From positions 1-7,182 of the forward strand of contig JBNGDO010000195.1 in NCBI GenBank assembly GCA_049975385.1: a stretch of 7,182 bases of DNA, written 5' to 3'. Each line of letters opens with the position of its first letter. The stretch's first letter is position 1. The position numbers and the translations under genes are program-made. The stretch is from DSWT01 sp049975385 (GTDB taxonomy: Bacteria > Chloroflexota > Anaerolineae > B4-G1 > SLSP01). This document shows positions 1 to 6,258 of the stretch, in pieces. The notes beneath the pieces were generated by a model, which worked only from the letters and a program-made list of their open reading frames with translations, searched no databases and had not been told where the DNA came from.

Positions 1-1
1 C

Positions 2-391
2 AAGCTGTGCGCGCTGGTGTGCCTGATCCTGCTCATCTTCACGCCGCTGAAACTGGGCACGCCCGTTTTCATTATCGGCGCGATTGTGGCCGGTCTGGGG
101 CTACTGGGATTGCTTGTCGCTTTGCTCAACTTCAAGAACACACCCTTCGGCCAACCGGTGTCCCAGGGACTTTACCGCATCTCCCGCCATCCTCAAATCG
201 TGATGGCTTCTACGGTGCTCTTGGGGGCGTGCATCGCGATTGGCTCGTGGACCGCGCTCATCGCACTCATCGCTGCCAGGATTTTCAGTCACTTCGGGAT
301 TGTGGCGGAGGAAGAAATCTGCCTGAAGCAATATGGAGATTCCTACCGGGCCTATATGCAGCGCGTGCCCCGGTATTTTGTATTCTTTTAG
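2..391 (+). CDS. ICMT-like membrane methyltransferase, 3' part (5' end outside window)
   Basis: This is the C-terminal 129 codons of an isoprenylcysteine carboxyl methyltransferase/phospholipid-methyltransferase family protein. The frame is open to the window edge, so the true start lies upstream; the GTG at position 17 falls inside a membrane segment and is not a likely start. Visible features are a very hydrophobic first half (visible residues about 4-43, two membrane helices), the motif GLYRISRHPQ (56-65), another hydrophobic stretch (67-95), a Glu-rich turn EEE (103-105), and the ending YGDSYRAYMQRVPRY. The RHP box, the EE, and the Y..Y...VPR ending are the SAM-binding signature of this family. 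Bacterial members methylate unknown substrates, so the ICMT name denotes fold rather than prenyl-cysteine activity. The stop codon overlaps the SD of the next gene, so the two are probably co-translated. Confidence 0.85.
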   Translation, partial: KLCALVCLILLIFTPLKLGTPVFIIGAIVAGLGLLGLLVALLNFKNTPFGQPVSQGLYRISRHPQIVMASTVLLGACIAIGSWTALIALIAARIFSHFGIVAEEEICLKQYGDSYRAYMQRVPRYFVFF

Positions 392-395
392 GTGA
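390..395 (+). promoter_or_regulatory. Ribosome binding site overlapping the upstream stop
   Basis: AGGTGA begins inside the TAG stop (389-391) of the methyltransferase gene and sits four bases before the ATG at 400. This supports ATG 400 as the start of the phosphotransferase-like gene and suggests translational coupling to the gene before it. Confidence 0.65.
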
Positions 396-399
396 CAAA

Positions 400-2061
400 A
401 TGACATCGAAACGAACTGTGACCGGGGATGCTGCCCTACCCACGGATGCGTGGAACGACAGTCTGATCGGCGACTTCCTCTGGACCAACGCCAACTTTGC
501 CGAGGCCATCTCCGACGTGATGACGCCCTGCACCTGGTCGATGTGGCAAATCTATCTCGGCCAGGTCATGCCTGTCCGGCTTCCCGAGAATTTTCCCATG
601 GCGGGTAACATCGGCGGGCGACCGTATCTCAACCTGAGTATGATGGCTTCCTTTGGCCGTGTCTTCGGTGCTAAGCCCAGGGCCACGTTGCGACGGGCGG
701 AAAGCATGTTCGGGCGCATCCCCGATGACATCGAAATTCCCACCGTTCCCATTACTTTGAGAACAGTGTTCAAAACCTTTCTGCCCGGTTTCTTCACCGC
801 GCGCAAGCAGATGAGGGCTTACGCCCGCCAGGCCCCAACGTTCCTGGATACGGCTCCCGGTTGGTGCACAGACATGCACCGGCGCATCGAGACGACGCAG
901 GACAAGACCTCCTTGGTCACCTTGTGGCGCAGTGAGCTGCTGCCCTACTTCCAGCGTACCTGCTGGGTGCTGCGCGCCGTGACAGGACAGTTCTCCGGGC
1001 CAGCCGGGACGCTGCGCCGCCAGCTCCTCGACCTGGTGGGCGAGGCCGATACCAACGCGCTGCTCTCCAATATGCGCGGCGCAGGCGACCTGGCAAGCCT
1101 CGGCCCGGCGAGGGGGCTGGCGAAGGTGGCACGCGGTGAGATGACGCGCGAAGCCTACCTGCAACAATACGGGCATCGTGGGCCACACGAGATGGAGCTT
1201 TCCATCCCACGCCCGACAGAAAATCCGGCGTGGCTCGACCGGCAGTTGGCAGACTTTGCCCAAGCATCGGTGGATGTGGATGCCCTGCTCGCCAGCCAGC
1301 GCGCCGCCTTCGACGCAGCCTGGGCGCGCTTCGCGGCCCGTTATCCGCGCAAGGCGAAATCCGTACGGCGACGCCTCGCACAGATCGCAAAAGCCGCCCA
1401 ACGCCGCGAGGCGGTCCGTTCCGAAGCCACACGCGTCATCGGCGTGGTGCGCGCCTTCGCGCTGCGGGCTGGCGCGCTCACCGGCTCGAACGACGACATC
1501 TTCTTTCTATCACTCGATGAAATCCAGGACGTTCTCTCCGGCGACGAAAGTGCGGTTGCGTTGATTCCCACCCGGCGCGAAACTTACGCGCGATACGCGG
1601 CGCTGCCGCCGTATCCCGCCCTCATCGTGGGACCCTTCGATCCGTTCGCGTGGGCGGCCGACCCGAACCGGCGCAGCGACATCTACAACGCGCACGCTCC
1701 GGCGCAAGCGGCGCGCGTCAAGACCATCCAGGGTTTTGCCGGCGCGGCTGGTGTCGTTGAGGGCATCGTGCGCAAGCTGGAAACGCCCGAGGAGGGCGAC
1801 CAGTTTCAGGCGGGGGAAATCCTCGTCACCGTGAAGACTAACGTCGGGTGGACGCCGCTCTTCCCGCGCGCCGCCGCCGTCGTTACCGACGTGGGCGCGC
1901 CGCTCTCTCATGCCGCCATCGTCGCCCGCGAGATGGGTATCCCCGCCGTCGTCGGCTGCGGGAACGCGACGATGGTCTTGCGCACCGGTGATCGCGTGCG
2001 CGTCGACGGCAGTCAAGGGATGGTCGAGGTTTTACCGGCACACGCCTCTACCACGATGTAA
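400..2061 (+). CDS. PEP-utilizing/rifampin phosphotransferase-like protein lacking the ATP-grasp domain
   Basis: This 553-residue protein belongs to the PEP synthase/rifampin phosphotransferase group. Residues about 17-80 (DAWNDSLIGDFLWTN..., MTPCTWS, NIGGRPYLNLS) match the region that in full-length members follows the N-terminal ATP-grasp domain. The middle, mostly helical part contains YGHRGPHEMELSIPRP (257-272) and DDIFFLSLDEIQDVL (365-379), typical of the substrate-binding domain. Residues about 440-546 form the swivelling PEP-utilizers domain, with the phosphohistidine at H504 in GAPLSHAAIVAREMGIPAVVG. Full-length relatives run to about 850-900 residues; this one starts almost exactly where the ATP-binding domain would end. 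It therefore could not bind ATP by itself and would need a separate ATP-grasp subunit, or be a degenerate form. The same frame is open upstream to position 7, but that part overlaps the methyltransferase gene and has no family resemblance; ATG 400 has a good SD. The substrate is unknown; activity on rifamycin, pyruvate or another molecule cannot be told from sequence. Confidence 0.87.
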   Translation: MTSKRTVTGDAALPTDAWNDSLIGDFLWTNANFAEAISDVMTPCTWSMWQIYLGQVMPVRLPENFPMAGNIGGRPYLNLSMMASFGRVFGAKPRATLRRAESMFGRIPDDIEIPTVPITLRTVFKTFLPGFFTARKQMRAYARQAPTFLDTAPGWCTDMHRRIETTQDKTSLVTLWRSELLPYFQRTCWVLRAVTGQFSGPAGTLRRQLLDLVGEADTNALLSNMRGAGDLASLGPARGLAKVARGEMTREAYLQQYGHRGPHEMELSIPRPTENPAWLDRQLADFAQASVDVDALLASQRAAFDAAWARFAARYPRKAKSVRRRLAQIAKAAQRREAVRSEATRVIGVVRAFALRAGALTGSNDDIFFLSLDEIQDVLSGDESAVALIPTRRETYARYAALPPYPALIVGPFDPFAWAADPNRRSDIYNAHAPAQAARVKTIQGFAGAAGVVEGIVRKLETPEEGDQFQAGEILVTVKTNVGWTPLFPRAAAVVTDVGAPLSHAAIVAREMGIPAVVGCGNATMVLRTGDRVRVDGSQGMVEVLPAHASTTM

Positions 2062-2081
2062 AGCGCCTCATGGATGTGCAA

Positions 2082-2109
2082 TTGACGCAAGGATTTGTCA
2101 GTATATAAT
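2082..2109 (+). promoter_or_regulatory. Sigma-70-type promoter for the CPBP protease gene
   Basis: A TTGACG -35 box (2082-2087) and a perfect TATAAT -10 box (2104-2109) are separated by 16 bases. Transcription would begin near 2116, giving a leader of about 47 nt before the ATG at 2163. The site starts 20 bases after the preceding stop codon, so the protease and probably the DUF5655 gene form a unit separate from the methyltransferase/phosphotransferase pair. Confidence 0.75.
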
Positions 2110-2145
2110 CCGGTCTATTCATCCCGCTGAGCAATCCAATTCCTG

Positions 2146-2155
2146 AAAGGAAGGA
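2146..2155 (+). promoter_or_regulatory. Ribosome binding site that decides the CPBP start
   Basis: AAAGGAAGGA lies 7 bases before ATG 2163. A second ATG at 2159, in the arrangement ATGAATG, is only 3 bases from the purine run and opens a 7-codon frame ending in TGA at 2182, so it is a poor candidate for the gene start. Confidence 0.7.
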
Positions 2156-2162
2156 CAAATGA

Positions 2163-2945
2163 ATGCACACAAATACATTTGACTGGGGGAAGACGCGGCA
2201 ATTATCAATTATCAAAGTGTTGCTGGTGGTCTTTATTCCGAGCGGTATTGCCTTTATGGGATTCCACGTTGTCTTGCCCGCGTTGGTCGCAAACGGATTA
2301 CCGGTTCTGCTTGCCTGGCCTTCTGTCGCCAGCGTGATGCTTCTGGGACTGGTGATCGCGGCTGTCCTTCTCTTGCGCAATGAAGCAAGAACCTTGGGGA
2401 TTTCGCTTTGGACGCGGATGTGCTTGAAAAAGCTTTCTCTGAAGGAATGGGGACTCTATCTTGGCATCGCGATTGTTGGGCTGCTTATGATTTCCGGTAT
2501 CCAAGGCGTCATTCCAGGCATTCTCGATGCAATAGGCTACACCATTCCCGATTACATGCCCTTTTTCTTGAATCCCCGCATCGATGCCACCACGGCGCCT
2601 ATGGCTGTTGTTTCGCCCGGCCTTCCGCTCCAGGGCAAGTATGGCCTTCTGCCCTTAATCGGAATCGCGTTATTGCTGAATATCCTGACTGAAGAACTCT
2701 ATTTCAGGGCGTGGCTGTTACCCAAACTGTCTCGCTATGGGGCCTGGAGTTGGGTATTGAATGGGGTGTTATTTGCGTTGTACCATACTTTCCAGCTATG
2801 GCTGCTGCCGGTATTGCTCGTTGCAAGTCTCCTGTTTGCGTTTATTTGCTATCGAAGCAAAAGCATCTGGCCGCCGCTGGTAGCGCATCTGATTGGCAAT
2901 TTCCTGTTATCTATTCTTGGGGTCCTGATGTTGATAGCCAGTTGA
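2163..2945 (+). CDS. CPBP family intramembrane metalloprotease (Rce1/Abi-like)
   Basis: This 260-residue polytopic membrane protein carries all three CPBP (CAAX protease and bacteriocin-processing) motifs: EELYFR (E177, E178, R182), FALYH (F204, H208) and HLIGN (H242, N246). The Glu and His residues line the membrane-embedded active site in this family, so it is probably catalytically competent. Hydrophobic segments lie near residues 18-40, 47-71, 96-122, 161-178, 192-231 and 236-258. Bacterial members process peptides or act in bacteriocin immunity, membrane stress or protein maturation; the substrate here is unknown. It has its own promoter and a strong SD. Its GC content looks lower than that of the preceding gene: 31 of 60 bases in each of two sampled stretches (2221-2280, 2461-2520), against 38 and 45 of 60 in two stretches of the neighbour. 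This may reflect transfer or the hydrophobic codon demand of a membrane protein. Confidence 0.9.
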   Translation: MHTNTFDWGKTRQLSIIKVLLVVFIPSGIAFMGFHVVLPALVANGLPVLLAWPSVASVMLLGLVIAAVLLLRNEARTLGISLWTRMCLKKLSLKEWGLYLGIAIVGLLMISGIQGVIPGILDAIGYTIPDYMPFFLNPRIDATTAPMAVVSPGLPLQGKYGLLPLIGIALLLNILTEELYFRAWLLPKLSRYGAWSWVLNGVLFALYHTFQLWLLPVLLVASLLFAFICYRSKSIWPPLVAHLIGNFLLSILGVLMLIAS

Positions 2946-2964
2946 GGCATCAAAGACCGTGTTG

Positions 2965-3327
2965 ATGTGCTCGCTGGACGAATTTTTCGTGGGGTACGAG
3001 GCGTCCCGCCCTCTCTTTGAGGCCCTGCGCGATGTGATGGACGCCATCGGGCCTACGGAACTCCGTGTGTCCAAAAGCCAGATCGCTTTCTGGCGGCGAA
3101 AGGTTGTAGCGCATGTATGGATTCCGGCTCGATACCTCAGCGGTGATCCTGCTCCGCTTATTCTCACGCTGGGCTTTCGACGTCGGGATGGGTCACCGCG
3201 CTGGAAGGAAATCGTGGAGCCGGTGCCGGGACGTTTCACACATCATCTGGAATTGTATTCCACGGCTGATCTCGATGAAGACGTCCGTGCCTGGATGCGC
3301 GAGGCATGGGTGAGCGCCGGAGAGTGA
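2965..3327 (+). CDS. DUF5655 domain protein
   Basis: This small soluble protein of 120 residues is recognised as DUF5655 from its central VSKSQIAFWRRK block (about 35-46), the WIPARYL segment (52-58), RRRDGSPRWKEIVEP (72-86), and the ending PGRFTHHLELYS...REAW. The family's biochemical role is not known. Some relatives carry an N-terminal Cys-rich zinc-ribbon-like segment; this protein starts directly at SLDEFF, as the short form does. Three in-frame starts are crowded together (GTG 2959, TTG 2962, ATG 2965), and an in-frame TAG at 2935 prevents any further extension. ATG 2965 is chosen for codon type and fit to the short form, but no strong SD supports any of them; the nearest purine run is GAGG at 2944-2947. 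The gene follows the protease by 19 bases and is probably transcribed with it. Confidence 0.8.
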   Translation: MCSLDEFFVGYEASRPLFEALRDVMDAIGPTELRVSKSQIAFWRRKVVAHVWIPARYLSGDPAPLILTLGFRRRDGSPRWKEIVEPVPGRFTHHLELYSTADLDEDVRAWMREAWVSAGE

Positions 3328-3386
3328 ATCCCGTAAAATAGTTGTGTTGTATCTATTGCGGCTGATCAAGAAAGCCTGACCGTCTC

Positions 3387-5222
3387 TCATTCCTCGACCG
3401 CGATGTACAGCTCCTCGCTGTTCCAGAGCGTGCTGTATGCCGTGCCGTCGGGGCGCAGTCCGCGCACCTGAGGCCGCGCGACAAACCAGAAAGGTCGCCA
3501 GGTCAGAAAGACGGTGGGGAGGTCCTCCATCAGTAAAGCGTCGGCTTCTTGCAGCGCCGCGTCTTGTTCAGCGACGTCGATGGACATCAGCGCGCGTTGA
3601 CAGGCCGCGTCGTACACCTCTGAGACGTAGCCACTGAAGTTTTCGCCAACCCAGTTTGTGTCCTCGGTGGGAATCCGGGTCGAGAGCCAGCCTCCACACA
3701 CTTGCGGTAGTTCGGCGCGCCAGCCGAATAGCGCCATTTCGTAAGTGCGCCCGAAAAGCGGGCTGACAGCGTCATTGGCGTAGAAAAGCTGCGGTTCGGT
3801 CGGTTTGGACCGCACACCGATGCCGCACATCTCCAAATCTGCCGCGATGTGCGCCGCCGTGACGAAATACGGCGGCGCCAGATGCAGTGTCAGGCTTAAC
3901 GGTGTGTCATCGGTAAATTCTGGTACATCGTGCGCTTCGCGGATGCCGTCGCCGTCTTCATCGCGCCAGCCGATCTCCTCCAACGACGCCTGTGCTGCGA
4001 TGGGGTCGTAAGCCATCAGCGCAGCGACGTTCGGGTCGTAGGCTGGATGTCCCGGAGGGATGAAGCCGCTGGCGGGTACGAACGCTTCCCCAGAAAGCGC
4101 CTCACTCAACGCGGTACGGTCGATGCACTGCACCAGCGCGTGGCGGACCTGCTGATCGTGCAATGGGGAGAGCATTTCTTCTTCCGGTTGCAGGTTGAAA
4201 TCGAGCCGTATCACTACGGGGGCGACGTCGGCCCAGATCATCGCCTGGCCCTGCCCAAGCAAGTACATCCACGTTTGCCAGTCTGTTTCCATTACCGGGT
4301 CGGGCAGGAGTACGTCGCATTGCCCGGCGAGCAGCAGTTCGCCCCACGAACTGGGATCCAGTTGGGGAAAGCGGAAGATGATGCTCTCTAGCGTGGGCGG
4401 CGTGCCCAGGAAGTATGGATTGGGTTCGAGTCGCACCTCGCGCCCGGTCTCCCATGCGACGATGTGGAATGGGCCGGTTGCGGGTGGCGTGCGATCCTCA
4501 AGGACTTGCGCCAATCCCTTATTTTCCCAACGGTGCGCTGGCTGGGGCGGAAAGAGGAAGCCGGGGTAGTCGGTGCTGAGGTAGCCGGGAATGCCTTCCC
4601 AGCGCACGATGTGGCGATTCACGGCGGCAAAGCTAGCCGTGCGCTCGACCAAATCACGCCAGCGTCCGTAGGTTCCTGGCGACTGCGCCAGGTAATACCC
4701 CAGGATGACGTCATCCGTTGTCAAGGCCGTGCCATCTGACCACTTTGCGTCGGTTCTTAGGGTAAAGGTGACGACGAGTTGTGGCAGTTGTAGGGTCTCC
4801 TCGCTCTCGTTCGTCTGGATCGCGCCCGTGGTGTCGACGTAGCGCGTGCCGGGTGGAACGGAAACCGCACGCGTGACCACGTCGCCGGTCTCCACGGAAG
4901 GCACGCGCTCCACCAAGCGCGCTTCCCAGCGATGGCCCACGCGCTCTAGCGGTTCCTCGTAGAATAGTGCCAGCAGATCGTAGGCTGACTGCGAGGGCGC
5001 AAACGGGCTGGCGTAGGTTGGCTCAGTCGCACATACCACGAGCTGCTGTGGATGCGGCGTGGGTTCCGGCGTCCACGTAGGGACGGCCGTTGCTGTTGGC
5101 GTTGACGTCGGTGTGGGTGTGGCTGGGGTAGGGGATGGGGATGGCATTGGCGTTGATGTAACGCAGGCCGCCAAGATCATAGCGACCAAACTGGCGAGCA
5201 GGATCCAGCGTGGGCGGATCAT
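3387..5222 (-). CDS. Family 5 ABC transporter substrate-binding lipoprotein (oligopeptide/dipeptide type)
   Basis: This 611-residue extracytoplasmic solute-binding protein is tethered to the membrane by lipid. A signal peptide ends in the lipobox LAAC (17-20), so C20 would be the lipidated residue. Residues about 21-58 are a Thr/Pro/Ser linker. The SBP_bac_5 fold follows: LVVCATEP (61-68), the family signature WSDGTALTTDDVILGYYLAQSP (161-182), ATGPFHIVAWETGREVRLEPNPYF (248-271), the hinge-side RHALVQCIDRTAL (360-372), and a C-terminal ending LPTVFLTWRPFWFVARPQVRGL. A segment of about 40 residues (110-150) before the signature, and an Asp-rich DEDGDGIRE loop (421-429), are additions seen in some large members. 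Six cysteines occur after the lipobox (64, 302, 366, 466, 509, 541). The ATG overlaps the stop of the preceding glycosyltransferase gene as ATGA, with AAAGGA (5229-5234) six bases upstream. No permease or ATPase gene is visible nearby, so the ligand is undetermined; peptides, opines, nickel or sugars are all known for the family. Confidence 0.92.
   Translation of the reverse strand: MIRPRWILLASLVAMILAACVTSTPMPSPSPTPATPTPTSTPTATAVPTWTPEPTPHPQQLVVCATEPTYASPFAPSQSAYDLLALFYEEPLERVGHRWEARLVERVPSVETGDVVTRAVSVPPGTRYVDTTGAIQTNESEETLQLPQLVVTFTLRTDAKWSDGTALTTDDVILGYYLAQSPGTYGRWRDLVERTASFAAVNRHIVRWEGIPGYLSTDYPGFLFPPQPAHRWENKGLAQVLEDRTPPATGPFHIVAWETGREVRLEPNPYFLGTPPTLESIIFRFPQLDPSSWGELLLAGQCDVLLPDPVMETDWQTWMYLLGQGQAMIWADVAPVVIRLDFNLQPEEEMLSPLHDQQVRHALVQCIDRTALSEALSGEAFVPASGFIPPGHPAYDPNVAALMAYDPIAAQASLEEIGWRDEDGDGIREAHDVPEFTDDTPLSLTLHLAPPYFVTAAHIAADLEMCGIGVRSKPTEPQLFYANDAVSPLFGRTYEMALFGWRAELPQVCGGWLSTRIPTEDTNWVGENFSGYVSEVYDAACQRALMSIDVAEQDAALQEADALLMEDLPTVFLTWRPFWFVARPQVRGLRPDGTAYSTLWNSEELYIAVEE
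5049..5162 (-). repeat. Low-complexity Thr/Pro/Ser linker coding repeat
   Basis: Codons 21-58 of the solute-binding lipoprotein are almost entirely Pro, Thr, Ser and Ala in an irregular TP/SP/PT pattern. This produces a G/T-rich quasi-repetitive stretch on the plus strand. It would be an extended tether between the lipid anchor and the binding domain. Such regions can change length by replication slippage. Confidence 0.8.
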
Positions 5223-6247
5223 GCGGCATCCTTTCGGCTGAGATACAACAATAAGGCCAGCGTTAACCCTCCCAGCAGCGCCAGAGCAACTAGTTTATAG
5301 AGACGCGAGGCCAGCGTTAGCCCCAGCGCCCCGGCAATTGCACAAAATATCCAGTAGCCAAAAACGATGGTGCGGGTCGAATATCCGGCATCCTGCAAGC
5401 GGAAATGGAGGTGGCGGCGGTCTCCACGAAAGGGACTCGCCCCATGTCGCCAACGATCCAAAATCGTCCATGCCACATCGACGATAGGGATGCCCATGAC
5501 CAGCAGCACGGTAGCGACGCGCCCCCCGGCGATCAGGCCGAGCGCGCCGAGCAGGTACCCGACCATAAATGCCCCATTGCTGCCCATAAAGACGCGCGCC
5601 GGAGCGATGTTATAGACCAGAAATCCCAAAGACGCGCCAAGCAGCGCCAGTGCCTGCGGGATCACACTGTACTGTTCGGAGCGGAACATGTGGAGGCTCA
5701 ACACTGCTGCCAGAATCGCTGCGACGCCTGCTACCAGCCCGTCCAGTCCATCCAGCCAGTTCACGGTGACGATCATGCCAGTCATCCAAAACAGCGTGAG
5801 GGGAACGTATAGCAGGACGGGCAGAACGACCAGCTCGTTGGTCAATGGATTGTTGAAGCGTTCCAGGATGATGAGTGTGCCGATGGCGATCCCGGCAGCC
5901 AGCAAATAGCCGCTGTACTGCGCCCAGGGTGGCAGATCGTAGCGGTCGTCGATCACGCCCACGATGAACATAACCACCGCGCCGATGATGAGTCCCCAAA
6001 GGCGGCGGGTTTCGTTAGGATCGGCGGTGGGGATGGCATTGATTCGTGAGAAGAGCAGCGCACCAAAGAATCCCGTTGCAAGCCCCAGGCCACCGAGTTT
6101 GGAGACCGCGCCGCCATGCCGTCGCCTTCGATCCGGCAATGCAACGATGTGCCAACGTCGACCTAACCATCCGCCCAATGGGGTGACAAGCAACGCAAGC
6201 CCAAAGCCTACCAGCACGATCAGTGCATACTGACCCGCAAAGTTCAC
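5219..6247 (-). CDS. WecA/TagO/MraY-family polyprenyl-phosphate sugar-1-phosphate transferase
   Basis: This 342-residue integral membrane protein would transfer a sugar-1-phosphate (usually GlcNAc-1-P or a relative) from a UDP-sugar to undecaprenyl phosphate at the inner face of the membrane, the first step of a cell-surface glycan. Visible family motifs are KLGGLGLATG (50-59), the Asp pair in GVIDDRYD (D100, D101, D104), NWLDGLDGL (N163, D166, D169) and the cytoplasmic DRRHLHFRL (H279, H281). About ten or eleven hydrophobic segments span the protein. The HLH box marks the WecA/TagO branch rather than true MraY. One deviation stands out: the motif normally read as F-M-G-D-x-G-S/A is FMGSNGA here, with S223 in place of the usual Asp. 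The start is GTG with AAGGA six bases upstream. The gene sits 9 bases after upp and its stop overlaps the ATG of the following SBP gene. Length and the other motifs are normal, so it is probably active or specialised. Confidence 0.9.
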   Translation of the reverse strand: MNFAGQYALIVLVGFGLALLVTPLGGWLGRRWHIVALPDRRRRHGGAVSKLGGLGLATGFFGALLFSRINAIPTADPNETRRLWGLIIGAVVMFIVGVIDDRYDLPPWAQYSGYLLAAGIAIGTLIILERFNNPLTNELVVLPVLLYVPLTLFWMTGMIVTVNWLDGLDGLVAGVAAILAAVLSLHMFRSEQYSVIPQALALLGASLGFLVYNIAPARVFMGSNGAFMVGYLLGALGLIAGGRVATVLLVMGIPIVDVAWTILDRWRHGASPFRGDRRHLHFRLQDAGYSTRTIVFGYWIFCAIAGALGLTLASRLYKLVALALLGGLTLALLLYLSRKDAA

Positions 6248-6253
6248 GGTTGT

Positions 6254-6258
6254 TCCTT
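6254..6258 (-). promoter_or_regulatory. Ribosome binding site of the WecA-like gene, overlapping the upp stop
   Basis: On the minus strand AAGGA partly overlaps the TAA stop of upp (6257-6259) and is six bases before GTG 6247. It supports the GTG as the true start and suggests coupled translation with upp. Confidence 0.65.

Noticed and set aside
7..399. Upstream extension of the phosphotransferase-like frame (684-residue version)
   Set aside because: It lies wholly over the ICMT-like gene in another frame, its residues (Arg/His/Cys-rich, no motif) match no part of the family, and ATG 400 has its own SD.
436..1401. 321-codon open frame on the minus strand
   Set aside because: It is antisense to the phosphotransferase-like gene, rich in Gly/Arg/His/Cys without recognisable motifs, and explained by high GC at third positions.
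2159..2182. ATG at 2159 as start of a 7-codon leader peptide before the protease
   Set aside because: It is only 3 bases from the purine-rich SD, whereas ATG 2163 has ideal spacing and leads into the real protein; the short frame is probably chance.
3930..4391. 153-codon plus-strand frame inside the SBP gene
   Set aside because: It is antisense to a strongly supported family 5 SBP and shows no motif.
5405..5812. 135-codon plus-strand frame inside the WecA-like gene
   Set aside because: It is a shadow of a clearly recognised gene on the other strand, with a composition (Asp/His/Gln-rich) unlike a real protein.
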